This document shows, one piece after another, positions 1 to 12,629 of a stretch of DNA of 64,000 bases (its first letter is position 1; each line of letters begins with the position of its first letter). The notes beneath the pieces were generated by a model that saw nothing but the letters and a program-made list of their open reading frames with translations, had not been told where the DNA came from and made no database searches. A program made the position numbers and the translations under genes. The DNA is from Monarcha castaneiventris obscurior. Lineage: Eukaryota > Chordata > Aves > Passeriformes > Monarchidae. The stretch lies in the NCBI GenBank assembly GCA_026261815.1, contig JAMPIT010000059.1, positions 20,570,001 through 20,634,000 of the forward strand. Reading direction: 5' to 3'.

Positions 1-344
1 CAGTTTTCACTGTGACACAAAATAAACATGCTATTTCTGCTTTATGTACTATTCTGAAAAAGATGAAAGAAAATGGCAATTCCTTGCCTTCAGTGAAATT
101 TTTCCATAAAATTTGGCTCAAGAACCAAGATTTATATCTGAAATTATTTCCTCTGCAGCATAAAAAACCCAGTCACATTGAGATCTCTGTGGTCTGTTTT
201 GAGGTTTGTGAAAGTCATCTTTATGTAAATTAAAAGAAAATAAGAGTATTTTTCAATCAGTAAAAGACTTCCATATGTGTTAATTGTCAGCTGCAAAATG
301 AGGGAAACACTCCATGTTAACATTTTAGTGCTGAGGTCATTTAG

Positions 345-402
345 ACGTGAGACTAGATGACCTCTTGAGGTCCCTTCCAACCTTAATCATTCTGTGATTC
401 TC
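345..402 (+). mobile_element. CR1 LINE 3'-terminal fragment
   Basis: The segment reads GACTAGATGACCTC, then AGGTCCCTTCCAACC, then ATTCTGTGATTCT, which is the characteristic 3' end of avian CR1 retrotransposons in sense orientation. Only about 60 bp remain. CR1 copies are normally 5'-truncated, so a short 3' remnant is ordinary. Confidence 0.8.
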
Positions 403-3400
403 TGGTAAGAAGAGTATTCCCAATAAATTCTACTTAAGAAATTGATAGGCACAGTAGACTTTTCGGACTTCTTTTGAGAGTATTCCAATGTGAGGTAGTC
501 ATAATTTCAGATAATCTGGAAGACAATATTAATGTTGTTCATAAATATGTTTCTAATTAAAAGCACCTATTTTACTTCCTGTGTTGTGAAACTAAATCAC
601 ATTTTGTTGACTAATTAGCGTTTTAAGACAGCACTAAGAATTACTTCAGTTAGGCAGAAAATCCCTGTGTTTATTAAACTTCACCTTTTTATCACTTGTT
701 TTAAGTTTTTTGTTCACTATTGATTCATTTGAGATTTAATACTACAGCAAACTATGCATACAAATTTGCATTCTCAACAGACATTTTCTTGAACTGTCTC
801 ATTAAACATTAAAAATTTGTCTTCAGAGAGACAAATTGAAATATTCCCTTTCAGCTTTTCTTTGATATATAACTTCACAAAATTTTTATTGCAAACTATT
901 ATAAAAAAGAGAAAAAACAAATGGAGATATTTTGAAATAAAAATACAATTTAGTTCCCCAATTGAATAATCCTTTTTTTATATATCAGAAAAAAGACACA
1001 TCTTACAGAGTGGTGTTCAGAGCATACAGACATGTTTTACAGCTCTTTATAAAACATTAACTAAGAAAATAGAATTTCCATATTGTAATCTCTGAAATGT
1101 AGTGGGAAAGCATATGGAAAGGTAGTTGTACTCTGAATAAACAGAGACTCCAGCTGGGGAAAAAAAGTCATTTTTCTTGCCTAACTGGAGTGACAAAATT
1201 CTTTCATAGCAAAATCTTGAAGCTTTCTTGACAGGCACTTTCGCAGTAAGCTAGTAAAGAAAGAATGGAAGGTATGGATCTGATGTTCATGTCTGTCCTG
1301 TGTTGTCCAGAGAAATTAGATCTTTATCTTTTGTATTTGATTACTTTTTTTTTGGACTTGCTAACGTTTAAAATAGCAAGAGAGCTATACTGTTTAACTC
1401 TCCATCTGAATCCGTCGTTACACCTAGCTCAACAACAAAAAATGATACTGCATTTAAATGATACAAATCGATCCAGAATTGTGATGTGCCTGTTGTGCAG
1501 ACCAGCCTGAATGATACTAACTTTGAAAGGAGTAGTTGGAAGGTAAAAGTACCCGCTTTGCCTTTTTTCTTGCAAGGCATTCTAACCTGCAGCTTTCACA
1601 AGCTGCCTTTTCTTGGTGCTCAGCCAATTGGGCAAGAGTCAGGCAAAAAGCTGCAGTGGGGATATCTTATAAAATGCTGAGCATGCTTGTGTGAGACAGT
1701 GAAGGAGTTAAGCTTCTGAAGTGCTGCATTCCACTGAATGAGAATTTGAGAGGTAGGGTGGGAGGTTGAGTTAAAATCTGTGATTCTAAGGGTTCTTTAA
1801 GCTAGAAAGAGAACACTTTGCCACTATTCAATACTAAATTGCTATTATCAGGTGTTTCTTGGGAGAGAGATACAGTTGTATTAGAAAATCACTGTGGCAA
1901 ATTTTAAGATACAATGGCATTCCATTCATGCTAAAATGACCTATCAGCTGCTTATGTGAGATGCTGCCTTTCACTGGTTCTGTTTCTTTTCTCTCGCATC
2001 AGTGAGTTACACAAGCGCTAAGATACTTTTAAAATAAGAAGAGAGAAGAGTGTTCAAAGATGGACAGAACTATTAAATCTCAGTATTTCTGGTTTTTTCT
2101 TCTGAAATATGCCAAAATACGTTCATCAATTTCAAGACACCTTGATTTCCTGGAATTCTGGGGAGAAGTACTAGTGGAAACCTACACTTTTGGTAACTGT
2201 TTTCCTGGAAAAAGGAAAATCTATAGATAAAAAAGTAGAGAAGTTGCCCAGCATTCTGGATAGTAAACTTTGTTAGGTGACTGACTATACCAATTGAATG
2301 GCTATGTTTTTGTTTTATGCAACTACAAAATAAAAAAAAAAACAACGTTGTGCATCTATAAACTATTAATCTTCAATGATCCCACAAGGCTGAAACGAGG
2401 CTTCCTCTCAAGCTAGAAATTATTGCAAACTATGCTACAAAAATATATAGTTACAGCATTTCAATGTCGTAGAATAGCAGGGTGAAATGTCTGTTCCTGG
2501 AAGTAACCTGTTATTCTATGTTTAGATAGCAAATAAGTAGGGCTGAATTGATTCCTAGAACGTTTTAAGAAAAAAAAACCACAAAAAAATCACATTTTTT
2601 TACTTTTCCACATAAACACAAATACAGTAGTTCAGTTACTTTTAACATTAATGTCTGAATAATTATGGATATACAACTATCTCCATCTTGATTTTATTAC
2701 AGTATTCAGCTTCAAAGTCATCCAGGTATCCTCATATCTGCTTTGTTAATATATTTATCTATGAGACTGTATGCACTTGGGTGTTTCAGAGACCAGAAGA
2801 CACTAAGTATGCAGACACATTTGCATACAATTTTACTAAGTCTCCAGTAGAGATACAAACAGCAACCCTTGGTGGCCAAGTTAGCTTGACACAAATGAAT
2901 GAAGAGTTTCTCAAAAAGTGAAGAAACCAAATCTGTGAAGGTTTGCATGCTTAGTTTGCTGGACCTGAAGTGAGACTCCATGACTTTAGATACTTCTAAC
3001 TCAAGTGTACACTGAGGGCGTGCCCATTAACAAATATTTCCGTGCAATGGAAATTGATCTAAGAGGCTGAATAACTATAACTGAGGAACCAATGTCCATG
3101 CCATATGTATTTGGGAAATCTAATTTCAGATTAGCTCTAGCCTGGTCTCTGAGACTACATGCCTATTAGCAGTCAGAATAAATCAGATGTGCTGCTAAAG
3201 CACATCTCCCAGTTTAGTTTCATCTGAAGAAATCTAGTTAGCATGCTCTGAAACTCTTCTATAAGGCAAATCAAAGTGTAACAAGTGAAGGAGATCAAGG
3301 GATTCAATTCAAAAACATACTTCTTGTCTCCACTAAATGTGAAATTGAACACCCCCGAGTGGAGGCGATACCTCAGTGGTTAATTTAGATGAGAATCTGC

Positions 3401-4320
3401 TTTCAGATGCAGAGTTATGTGAGAGCAGCCTGTTCTGTTATTATTATTCTGGTATTTTAATGCTGGACCAAAGGAGCCTGCAGAAAGCTGTGTCTGCATG
3501 AGGATAAACAAATTGAATGAAGTCCGAGACTTTACTATCTTACAATCTTATGGATTTCTTATGGGAAGTTTTTGGCAGTGATAGCAAAGATTTATCATTA
3601 AATGTCTTGAAAAATACAGTAAAATGAAAAAATCACTTGTCTCCATCCTATCTGTGCAGTACTTATGCATTTATTTTCTCAAAAGGGTTGCTCATAACTT
3701 ATCCCACCTAGTGATATGCCAGAAACTGGGAGTTTATTCTTCTAATGGTGTTTATTGCTAGCATAAAAATAATTGTCTTTTGAACTCATTTTTCTATTTT
3801 TCATCCCCAACAAGGTTCTAGTAGTTATTTCATTTTGAGATCTTTGATGCCTTTCAATAGCTAGATTTCTTTTTATTCTTTAAGCAACTTCTTTTTTGAT
3901 ATGGGGGCATTTATACAAGTAATTTTAAATACTTCAGCATTAATTTGTATTGTGGATAAAGATAATCCTGAAGCCCATAAACTTGTGTTATTCAGAAATC
4001 AGTATCCAAGCTTGGGTTCTATGTGTGTGAACATATGTAAATATGCATGCTATGTAGTTACTATTTATGTTTATATCCTGTGTAGTTTCTATTTAAGTTT
4101 GTATGTATGTAATCAATTACCACATAAATATATAAAGAAAAATCTTTTTTTCAAATTAGTGTAACAATTTTTCCTTAAAAAATGATATTATGATAACAGA
4201 TGGAGAAAATGTTATTAATCTCTCAAATTTAGAATGTGAGGAGTTCAGAGGTTTTTAAAATGTATTTGAAAATATTTATCAGAAAATTGTGTTTATTGCC
4301 AGTTAATGTTTATTTTCCTG

Positions 4321-4329
4321 TACCTGCAG
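4321..4329 (+). other. Splice acceptor of the 120-bp exon
   Basis: TACCTGCAG precedes the exon, with a pyrimidine-leaning stretch just upstream (about 4308-4322). The acceptor is supported by the in-frame cadherin peptide that begins directly after it and by the exact 120-bp exon length. Confidence 0.93.
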
Positions 4330-4449
4330 GTACATCTGTTCTACAGGTGACAGCCACAGATGCAGATGACCCCACATATGGAAACAGTGCCAGAGTAGTG
4401 TACAGTATTCTTCAGGGACAGCCATATTTCTCTGTTGACCCCAAAACAG
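4330..4449 (+). CDS. CDH18: Cadherin type II exon (120 bp), first part of EC2; probably CDH18
   Basis: This internal exon encodes 39 complete codons plus a split glycine at each end (phase 1 at both sides). It is bounded by an AG acceptor (4328-4329) and a GT donor (GTGGGT, 4450-4455). The peptide starts [20 protein letters not shown] and continues through [16 protein letters not shown]. This is the start of the second extracellular cadherin repeat of classical type II cadherins. The DADD acidic segment is a calcium-coordinating element of the repeat. Classical cadherins are single-pass plasma-membrane proteins giving calcium-dependent cell-cell adhesion and binding catenins inside the cell. 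The exon length matches the conserved 120-bp exon of type II cadherins. It joins in frame with the exon at 62836, which carries the most CDH18-like residues. CDH12 and CDH20 share nearly all of this exon, so paralog assignment from it alone is weak; type II cadherin itself is near certain. Confidence 0.95.
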
Positions 4450-4455
4450 GTGGGT
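4450..4455 (+). other. Splice donor of the 120-bp exon
   Basis: ACAG/GTGGGT. The glycine codon is split after its first base, and the second exon supplies GA to complete it. The open frame continues about 27 nt into the intron before stopping, and that extension has no cadherin similarity. Confidence 0.93.
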
Positions 4456-6715
4456 ATTTTATATTTCTGTTGATATGATTTAGCTAATACGTTGCAGTTA
4501 ATTAAGTCTGGTAGGTGAAATGCAATGTACACAATGGAGGTATGTAGACTTTTTTTCTTATTCCTTTTGTAGAGTGCTTCTTGCTTTAGCACTCTGAAAT
4601 TTATAAGTTGCTATGTTCTGCTGAGTACTAAAATGAGCCTGCTGTGTACAGAATTAATCCTGCATCATGTCATGATGTGAGCCATTCAGCCAAACTGGAA
4701 TAGCACTCTTTCATCTTTTCAAGCCTCTGTTTAGGAAGTGATTCAAGTATGCCTACCACATTATGATTTTCAATGCTTTGTTTTGCCTGAAGGATAGACT
4801 TGGGAGGATTATTGAATGTGTACTTCAACACATATACTACAATAAATTGTTATAATTCGTGTTTTTATAAAACTGCAGGATAGCCATTTAACTGAAAATT
4901 TATTCTGTGATTGGAAAAGTAGAATGGACTGAAATATTTATGCTCAAACTCTATGCATCATCCTTTTCTTTTTCTCCACAAAGTGTAAGTTATGTATAAT
5001 GTATCCAAACTGGTTTATTTAAAGAGAGAATAAATCTCTTTTGGGAATGGGAGTTGTTACTAGTTTTGGATTTTTTGAAGACCATTTTTATGATAATGAT
5101 ATTAATATGATTATACATTTTTAGTGTGCATTTGAAGACCTCAATAATGGGTAAACATAATATAAGAAAGTGTATTTTTTATGTAATTTTTTTAACTGTT
5201 TTTCCCTTTCTGTATCAAAACTATAATACTGAGTGGGAAAAATGAAACACACTGAACAGTGTGTACACTGAACAGTGTGTCTTTCACTAGTTAACTGTAG
5301 GGAATAATAATGGCTTTTAAAACATGCTGATGTGAAATAAGCATAGTGTAAAGAGTTTTCATTTTAATGTTTTCGCATTTAAGTTTCTTGGCTTGTGTCC
5401 ATTGATCTCTGTGGCACTTGGAGGTGTACCTTTGCTTCATTACGAGAGAAGTGTATCTGTGCCATCTCAGAGAGCTTTGAGGTCGGTGCTGCTTTGGTTA
5501 TGAGACTGAACTCCGTGACCCTCAGAGGAAGGTCTCTCTCAAACTAAAATGTTCTATAAATTTGTGAGCTCATGCTAGAAAGGCAAAGCAGTGGTACAGT
5601 CCTCACACTCCCCTTGTCCTTATGATACTTAGAAATATAAGCCTAGTTCATATTTCTAAATCTGTTTAGGCACTCTGAGGCAATGGCCTGCATTTTTTAT
5701 TTTTATAATGGTGTAGAACTTGCAGTCTGGAGCTGCTGTTCAGTCAGTGAAGAATCCTAATGGATATTCTCTGTATCAAGTCTGTATCACACACAAAATA
5801 GTATTGTTATAATGAAACAACAGATGGTAGTGTATTTTCACTCCTCAAGCCTTAGGCTTTGACAGTGATTTAATAACACTTTATGAACGTAAACTCTTTT
5901 TGATATTTGTCTAGAATATGAAAATTATTCTGATACCATAGTCTATGAAAATGGGAAAATGAGGTAAATAGAGCAATAGCAAAAAAACTGGAGAAAGCTT
6001 TTTGTTTTTATAAGTTGCATTTTTATAATTGTAGAATAGCAGTTAATTTAATTTAGCATGATAAAAGGGGAAGAAGCAGAATATTGGAAAAGATGGGAAA
6101 GTCTTGAATAATAGAATTTTTCACTATGGAATTTCACTTTGAATTTTTAGGGCTGAAGACTCATTTTTTAAAACATCACTCTTCTGAATTTGCAAGCATT
6201 TCTGTGTCCTACTTTTCCTAATATCTCAACTGTTCAATTCCAGCTTAACTATACTTTATCTGGAAGTCTTCTGAATTTACACTTACATTCACAAGCTTCC
6301 TTTACAACAAAGGAGGTCCAAAAGAGGGGGAAAGGGAAAGAGAAAGGTCCCAACATTCATGACAGAATGTTGTTTATGAAGCCTAAGGATCTCATATCAT
6401 GATCAGTAAAGCTTCTCGGTGCAAGCAGAAGCAGATATCAAGCTCTAGTGTGAATACTCATCTTAAGAAGTCTGCTATTTCTAGCTTAATACTGCCTATA
6501 CTTGGTTTTAAACAACTTAATATCTGAAGACTTTAAAGTTATGGATTTTTAGAAGCTTAGGTTAGAATGGTTTAAATAATATTGTAGAATAAGGCTATGG
6601 AATTAATACATTTAAAGGATAATAAGGGAACAGCACCAAATTACAAACTCTGAAGTAGGAAAAAAGTGTGTTCTTGGTAGAAGAACAGCTTTGTCAGCTT
6701 ATCTGATAAAAGGCT
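4456..6715. other. Unannotated AT-rich intron sequence
   Basis: No gene or interspersed repeat recognised, apart from the small palindromic tandem repeat at 5249-5280. A slightly GC-richer patch at about 5390-5560 has no recognisable content. Confidence 0.6.
5249..5280. repeat. Two tandem 16-bp units, each an inverted repeat
   Basis: The unit ACACTGAACAGTGTGT occurs twice head to tail with no mismatch. Each unit contains ACACTG-AA-CAGTGT, a 6-bp arm palindrome around an AA centre, so the pair could form small hairpins or a double half-site. Confidence 0.9.
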
Positions 6716-6719
6716 CTTC

Positions 6720-7990
6720 TCCATACACCCAAAGTGGGGCAGAGGTGTAGTGCAGGGAGAGTAAAACCACCGGTCCTAAATACACTCGAGCCTGAGTTCC
6801 TCCCAGGGTTGACCCAGGACAGCCTCCACCCTATGGGCCAAGGCTGAAACTCACCATGAGGAGTCAGGAGACACGGCCCTGATCACCCTTCAGACTGAGA
6901 AAGCTACAGGGCCATGAGACACATTATGAGATGCTAGTAAGAGTGGGATCGTGTAGACTTATTCTTGGGTGTTTAGAGGGAGGACCATAGTCAGGAAAAG
7001 GGAGGATTGAGATGGATTAGGGAGGGAAAAGCAAGGGAAAATGGAGGGATAAGAGGATAAAAGGGGCCAGTCATGTGCAAACAGGCTTTGCTCAGCACCA
7101 TTTTCTGGCCATGCCCTGTCCTGGATCAGCAGTCTGTTCTGTGTTTTATTATGCTCCATTTCTAACTCCATTTCGAGAGTAAAAGGTCTCTCTCTTGCAT
7201 GCATGTGTGCATGGAGATTTAAGTGCTAGAAGCTGGAGCAAGACCATGAGTCAAAGGGGTCTGTGTGTCTGGTGCCAGCAAACTGGAAAATACAGACTGT
7301 GTGTGTATTACATGGGTGTCTGTGCCAGTAGGGGATCACTACAGGGTCTCAGGCTGGAATAGGCAGCAAGCTGGATGAGTGGCTTGGGTGATGGATATCC
7401 ATCTGGCCAAAAGTCCAGACCGGAAAGCTCAGGAGTCAGCAGCAGGAGCCAAGACCAGTCTAGAGCAACTGTATGGTGTGTGGTTTGAGAGCCCTGTTTA
7501 TAGCTGTGTGTCTCTGCATGAGGCAAGGGGAGACCAGGGAATCAGGAACCAGCTGGATGGCATTAGGAACTGAGGGCCCAAGGGGTCCAGGTACTGTTAC
7601 TGGATGTACTCAGTGTGTAAGGCTGTGGGGGATCAGTAAGTGTGCTGGGTTGAGTGGGGGTGTGTAACTATATCCAGGATTAAAAGGGGCTCTGCACCTG
7701 GAGCTGTAGGGAGCTGAAGGCCCCAGAGTTGTATGTCCAAATGCCACCAAGTGTGAAGTCCAGGTGTTGGCTACTGGAGAGACCAAGTATGGCAAGTTAC
7801 AGGGGCAGTCCATGCGGAGTATGTGAGTATATTTCCAGTTATTAATCATCCTTCCTCCTGGTCAGCTGGAAAAGAATGAGGCTGTTTGTGCTGTTTGTGT
7901 TTGAGTGCTGAGTGGTTCTATTTGTGTGTCACCCGTTGCGTGCTGCATCTGTGTATGTGCCTCGTGGGAACACTGCTTGACCTCACACTG
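6720..7990. mobile_element. GC-elevated, repeat-like block, possibly LTR-derived
   Basis: This 1.3-kb stretch is markedly more GC- and G-rich than the flanking intron. It includes a purine-rich run (about 6975-7060), then a TATA-like GGATAAAAGGGGCC at about 7057-7070. Many TGTG/CTGG-type words follow (7230-7850). The composition and the promoter-like segment suggest an old LTR or another retroelement part. I could not define its ends, a target duplication or a coding domain. The short open frames on both strands have no recognisable product. A unique GC-rich sequence is the alternative. Confidence 0.35.
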
Positions 7991-10667
7991 CTTCTAAATC
8001 ATGGATTAAAAATCAGGAGGTGCAGCAACCTCATTTCCATCAGGCTACCAACAATCTAGTTTATCAGTTGGTTGGCTCTAGGACCTGTGTTTTCCTTTGT
8101 TTTGTTTTCCCCTGGGGAAAAATTGTGAAGTCTCTGCATAGAAATATGCTGCAACTATGTAATTTTGCCTGTGAATGTCAAAACTATTTTCCATGCATAA
8201 CCTAACGTTTTAAGACTTCCAAAATCCTTTGATTTTGAATGGCTTTCTAGGAATTGCTCTGTATTTGTGATTATTATTTACTTTTGGTAATTAGCTGTGG
8301 GGTGTAATAATAACTAGCTATGTAATTTATAATTACTTGCCGTAGCCTCTACTGATTCCTGTTTGTTTTCCCACCCAACTGCAGAAAAACTCGGCTAAAT
8401 TTATAAATAAGTATGTACTAATAATGCTGGAAAAAGAGAGGGAAGAAGTCAATGTCTAGATCTTAGGTATACTTGCAAAGATTATGCAAATAGGATTATA
8501 TGTTTTCTTAAATCAAAATATTCAGGGAACTCTAGAAAACATGAAATGCTTCTCTGTAAAAAAGAAAATAAAAAGTGAAGCTATTAGTGAGAAGTGGAGC
8601 AAATAATTTATTTAGATACTTAGTGTTTATAAGGGCTCTCCCTTATCTTACTCCCACTTTTTTCATGTATACATCCCTCCACTACCACCTGTCTTCAAAC
8701 TTTGAGCATCTTTTGAAATGCCCAAATATACATTAAATCTTTTCCTGGGAGTTTGAATTGCAAATTCAATATTTCACCTTTCCCAAACCATGAGGTCTTT
8801 TGATCCATAAACTTGATTTGTGGTCTATCCTTGCTTGTTCTTTGCTTATGTCAAGTGCGGCTCACCAAACAGCAATAGCCAACACTTGGCTGGTAACTCA
8901 AACCCAGGAGCTCATTTTTTTCCTGAGGAAACCTCAAATTAGACTATGTGCTTTTTGTTCCAGCTATAGCAGCCCACTTTCTATTGCTAGAGGCTTTGGG
9001 AATGAAAATGAAACCTGTAGTCCAATTCCACTGCTTACATGGTAAATCTTATCTGAGTGTGTTAGTTCCACACAGCTCTTCCTGGGTGCATCCGTCTTTC
9101 TGAACAGAATATACAGAGTGAAGTAATCTGCAGGGCATATGTCCTTTCAAAGCAGCAGTTCTGCTGCAGCTGTTATAAAATAAGAGATAAAACCTTCATT
9201 CACTGCAGTTTTGAATTCAAGTGTAGACATTGGCAGGACAGGAAAGTCATTTGTCATTGAATTGAATGTGAGACAACCTTAGATATTTGTATTTATAATG
9301 TTCTGCTGTTGCAGCAACAATATTACAAAGATCTTAGTCATGTATAAGATTGTTTATTTTTTTGTTTTACTTTAAGATATTAAATAATAAAGAAATAAGT
9401 ATTTCTATTTATCTAAGAATGTCACTGCAAATTAGTCCAGGCTAATAATGAAGTGTGAGAAGAGTGTCAATCTCCTTCTGCTTTCTGTCTTCACAAAAAT
9501 AGCTTCAAGGATCCCTACAAGAAATGACCTAGTCCCTGATTATATAATTTGGTTCCTGACTGAGAGCACAATACAAATGGTAAAGAAACATAGTTAATGG
9601 CTGAATAGATGCTTCCAAATGTAGAGATGAGCCTCATAAACCCCAATTAACTACCCCAGGAGTTCTAGACTTTTGTCCACGTCTGGAACTATTCTTGTAC
9701 CTTTTTGGAAGTTCTTGGCCATAGTTCATAGAGGAATGACAGATTTTGTAGCATTAAAATAATTAGAATGTAATTTTAAAGTTGCATGTGTATTCCTCTG
9801 CAAAACAAGAAAAATATATTTTTTATCAAGTGATTCACAAGTTTAATACTGCTAAATAAGCATGAATACTTAAAAATATAATTAAGTAATGGAATTTATT
9901 AAAATAAAGTTTTTTTAGTAGTGAGATAATTATTGATTTAAGGAATTAAGTTCTACCTCATCTCCTAATTATAGACAAGATAATTTATATTGATATAAAG
10001 ACAAATTGAATAAACTTTCCAGTTCAAAAATGAAGAGCACTCTTTGCATGCTTTAGTAGAACAGCCTGTCATGATATCCCAGATAAGAGTCTACTGTGCT
10101 AATTTTAATAATGAAAAGGTATTCCATGACCTGATGTCCCTGAGTACACAGAAAATCATATCAGTTAAGAAAATCATTTCAGAAATCAATTTCTGCCACT
10201 TTCTTGAACAAGTATTTTTATTTTTCCTATTAAGAATTCTTACTTAGTTATTATATATCTATATTAGTTATATTATATATCTATATTAGTTAAAATATCT
10301 TTCTCATTGACATCTGTTTAAAATGAGCATGTTTAGTTTACTAGGGTTAATGATTCCCTGCTGAAATGCAGGTCAGTTCATATTGGACTGCTAAGTGAAT
10401 ATGAAAATTTACTGTGTTTAACTATCTCATTGCTTCCTGCTCAGAGGCTCCAATATAATTTAAATGACCTTACCGGGCTACAGCAGTATCTTACGTAAAT
10501 TGAATACTTCTGCTCAGGAGGGATACCTTATGACAACCCCCAAAATCCACAACTGAGACAGCAAAGCCAGTTCCCAGGTTCTTGTACTGGTCTTAAAGTA
10601 AACTTGTCTATAGCAGTTTTTGCACATGGGTTTTTAAACTGTAGTTGGATGCTGTGTATGTAAAGGG
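7991..10667. other. Unannotated intron sequence
   Basis: AT-rich; no gene, RNA gene or transposon recognised. An AT-rich tandem repeat lies at 10245-10292. Confidence 0.55.
10245..10292. repeat. AT-rich tandem repeat, 20-22-bp unit
   Basis: TAGTTA followed by TTATATATCTATAT is repeated about 2.3 times, the second unit being 2 bp longer. It is probably slippage in AT-rich DNA. Confidence 0.8.
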
Positions 10668-10934
10668 CAATGAAGCTGGTGAAGGGTCTGGAGCACAAGT
10701 CTTATGAGGAGTGGCTGACGGAGATGGTGTTGTCCTGTCTGGATAAAAGGAGGCTCAGAAGAAACCTTGTTGCTCTCTACAGTTATCTGAAAGGAGGTAG
10801 AAGATAGCAAGATGGAGGTCTGTCTCTTCTCACAAGTAACATGTCACAGGACAAGAAATAATGGCCCCAAAGTGGCCAGGCAAGCTTTAGTTTGGATATT
10901 AGGAAAAATTTCTTCACCAAAAGGGTTGTCAAAC
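10668..10934 (+). mobile_element. CR1 LINE fragment (sense)
   Basis: The segment carries the end of the CR1 reverse-transcriptase frame and adjoining sequence. Recognisable words are GAAGCTGGTGAAGGGTCTGG, AGGAGTGGCTGACGGAG, AGGAGGCTCAG, TTGCTCTCTACAG and GGATATTAGGAAAAATTTCTTCACC. It stops before the CR1 3' terminus, so both ends are truncated. Stops and indels make it a dead copy. Confidence 0.88.
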
Positions 10935-12379
10935 GTAAAATTTTGCTAATGACATGTTCTGTTTGAGCTAGATAAGGAAACATCCATGATGAAACTCTGG
11001 AATTTCACATGTGATTGCATTGCAGAGCACTTATTTATAGCTATTGGTGAAAACTCCAACTTAATTATATGATTGGTTTCTACTCAGTATCAAGAGGAGG
11101 TCATAGTGAAGAATCAGTTCAAAAGGTTAGTTATTTTAATAAGTGATACATCTTGCTAACAGTGTGTAGGATTAAAATAACTTTTTTTTGTGCATGGGTA
11201 CTGAAATTTTGTCTTGAAGTTCTAAGAACTGTATTTCATATTCAGGTTTTTGTAGGTTGGTTTCCCTCAAGGAATTTCTGAAATGTTGTAACAGAAATTA
11301 CATCTCTAGTGTAGAACATTTCCAATGTCTACACTTCACTGACAAGAGAATCACTAGAAATTCAAACTCAAAATTGGAAAGAGTCTTACATTGTTTTTCT
11401 AATTCCGCCAGGTACTGCACAACGCACTCCTCCATTCCTGAAGGAACAGAAACATGTGCTTCATCTAAAAATATTGTCATGAACACTTGTTTGAGTGTCA
11501 TCTGTCAGCTCTCAGCTAAGAGTAAATATTGAATGTCCTTTGTTTTCAGTTTTAAGTAAATATTGGATTTTCTACACCTACAGTTTTGACACTTCTAAAA
11601 ATCTTCTCTGAACAATGGACTTAATGCTCACAGTTTTCTGTTGTGTTCAAAATACTGATATATTCTTACAGTTTTCCCAAGAGTCATTCAAAGAATAACT
11701 CAGGCCATCAGAGAGATATGCAGAACAATCTACTGTTCCTTTTAGATTTCTAAGGATTCCATTTTGGTACAGTTGTAGACTTTATTAGGGCATTGGTACG
11801 ACTAAAAACCTTGTTGCTTAGATCTTGTTTTCCACTATCATGGTAACAATCAGAAAGTCCTTTGTTAATCAAAAGTGTGCAAAGAGGAGGGGCAGAATGT
11901 TGTGTGCACCATAGTTTCACTTATGGTGACAGATATTTGCTGGTACATCATCCTTCCTATGTAACCTGATGCAGTTTTTGGCGTCCACCTCCAGGAAACT
12001 TTGTACCCCACCTGCTGGAGAAAGCTTTGCAGGGCACAAGATGGATTGATCACTCATCAGGAACAGTGTCCTGGCACTGTAGTTTCTTTGCTTGGTGTCT
12101 ACCAACACTCTCTCTCCCAGAATCAATCATATAGTTGAAAAGGACAGGCATAGGAGGCAGACAAACTGGAGAAAAAAGTTTGCCTGATGTTCTAACCTTG
12201 TTTTTCTTCTTCGATGAGATGGACTATGTATTTTGGAGATTGATTTCAGAAGTAGGGAAGAAACTTTTCTTTGGTTGTTCCTCTCTTTTTTGTTTCTGTG
12301 TTTGTTATTCTTTCACCATCTGGTGGTGTGAACATCTAGTGTGGAAAATCTCTGCTGCTCTTCAGCCACAAGTTGCTCT
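10935..12379. other. Unannotated intron sequence
   Basis: No recognisable gene or repeat. A moderately GC-richer patch at 11940-12125 could be an old repeat, but nothing specific is identifiable. Confidence 0.5.
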
Positions 12380-12536
12380 AAAAAAAATAAAACAAAAAAC
12401 CAAACCAAAACAAAAAAAAAACCCAAACAAAAAAACCCCATGTATTTCTGTAGCCATTAACTGGCAATATGCAAGTTCCCATATTATAATATCATCTCGG
12501 CTTCCTAACCAGGACTACTGTACTGTGTTCCTTTGG
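12380..12536. repeat. Copy 1 of an unrecognised ~101-bp repeat with an A-rich left flank
   Basis: The core at 12436-12536 is about 97% identical (3 mismatches seen by eye) to 14854-14954, in the same orientation, 2.4 kb away. Both cores follow an A-rich tract with scattered Cs, here 12380-12435. The core contains GTAGCCATTAACTGGCAATA and GGCTTCCTAACCAGGACTAC. I do not recognise the family. Confidence 0.9.
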
Positions 12537-12629
12537 TTAGCAGACATGCAGTTATTTATATATGTATATATTTTTAACCTTTCATCTGTAAATACACAGA
12601 TATATTTTTACACTTAAGACATGATGATA

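Larger units (their letters stand above)
1..4329 (+). other. CDH18: 3' part of an upstream cadherin intron
   Basis: This is AT-rich non-coding sequence upstream of the 120-bp exon. Apart from a short CR1 tail near 345-402 I recognise no repeat and no exon. The preceding type II cadherin exon (about 295 bp, encoding EC1 and the DINDN linker) is not visible, so it lies further upstream. An A-rich run at about 2570-2590 is low complexity. The intron ends in a TACCTGCAG acceptor at 4321-4329. The short open frames here have no recognisable content and are taken as chance. Confidence 0.8.

Noticed and set aside
4236..4478. Open frame covering the 120-bp exon plus flanking intron
   Set aside because: Only 4330-4449 has cadherin similarity; the flanking codons lie beyond consensus splice sites and are intronic read-through.
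12135..12617. 160-codon + strand open frame, the longest in the window
   Set aside because: It runs through the A-rich tract (Lys/Asn/Pro low complexity) and the 101-bp repeat, has no domain, and lacks splice or promoter context. A chance open frame.
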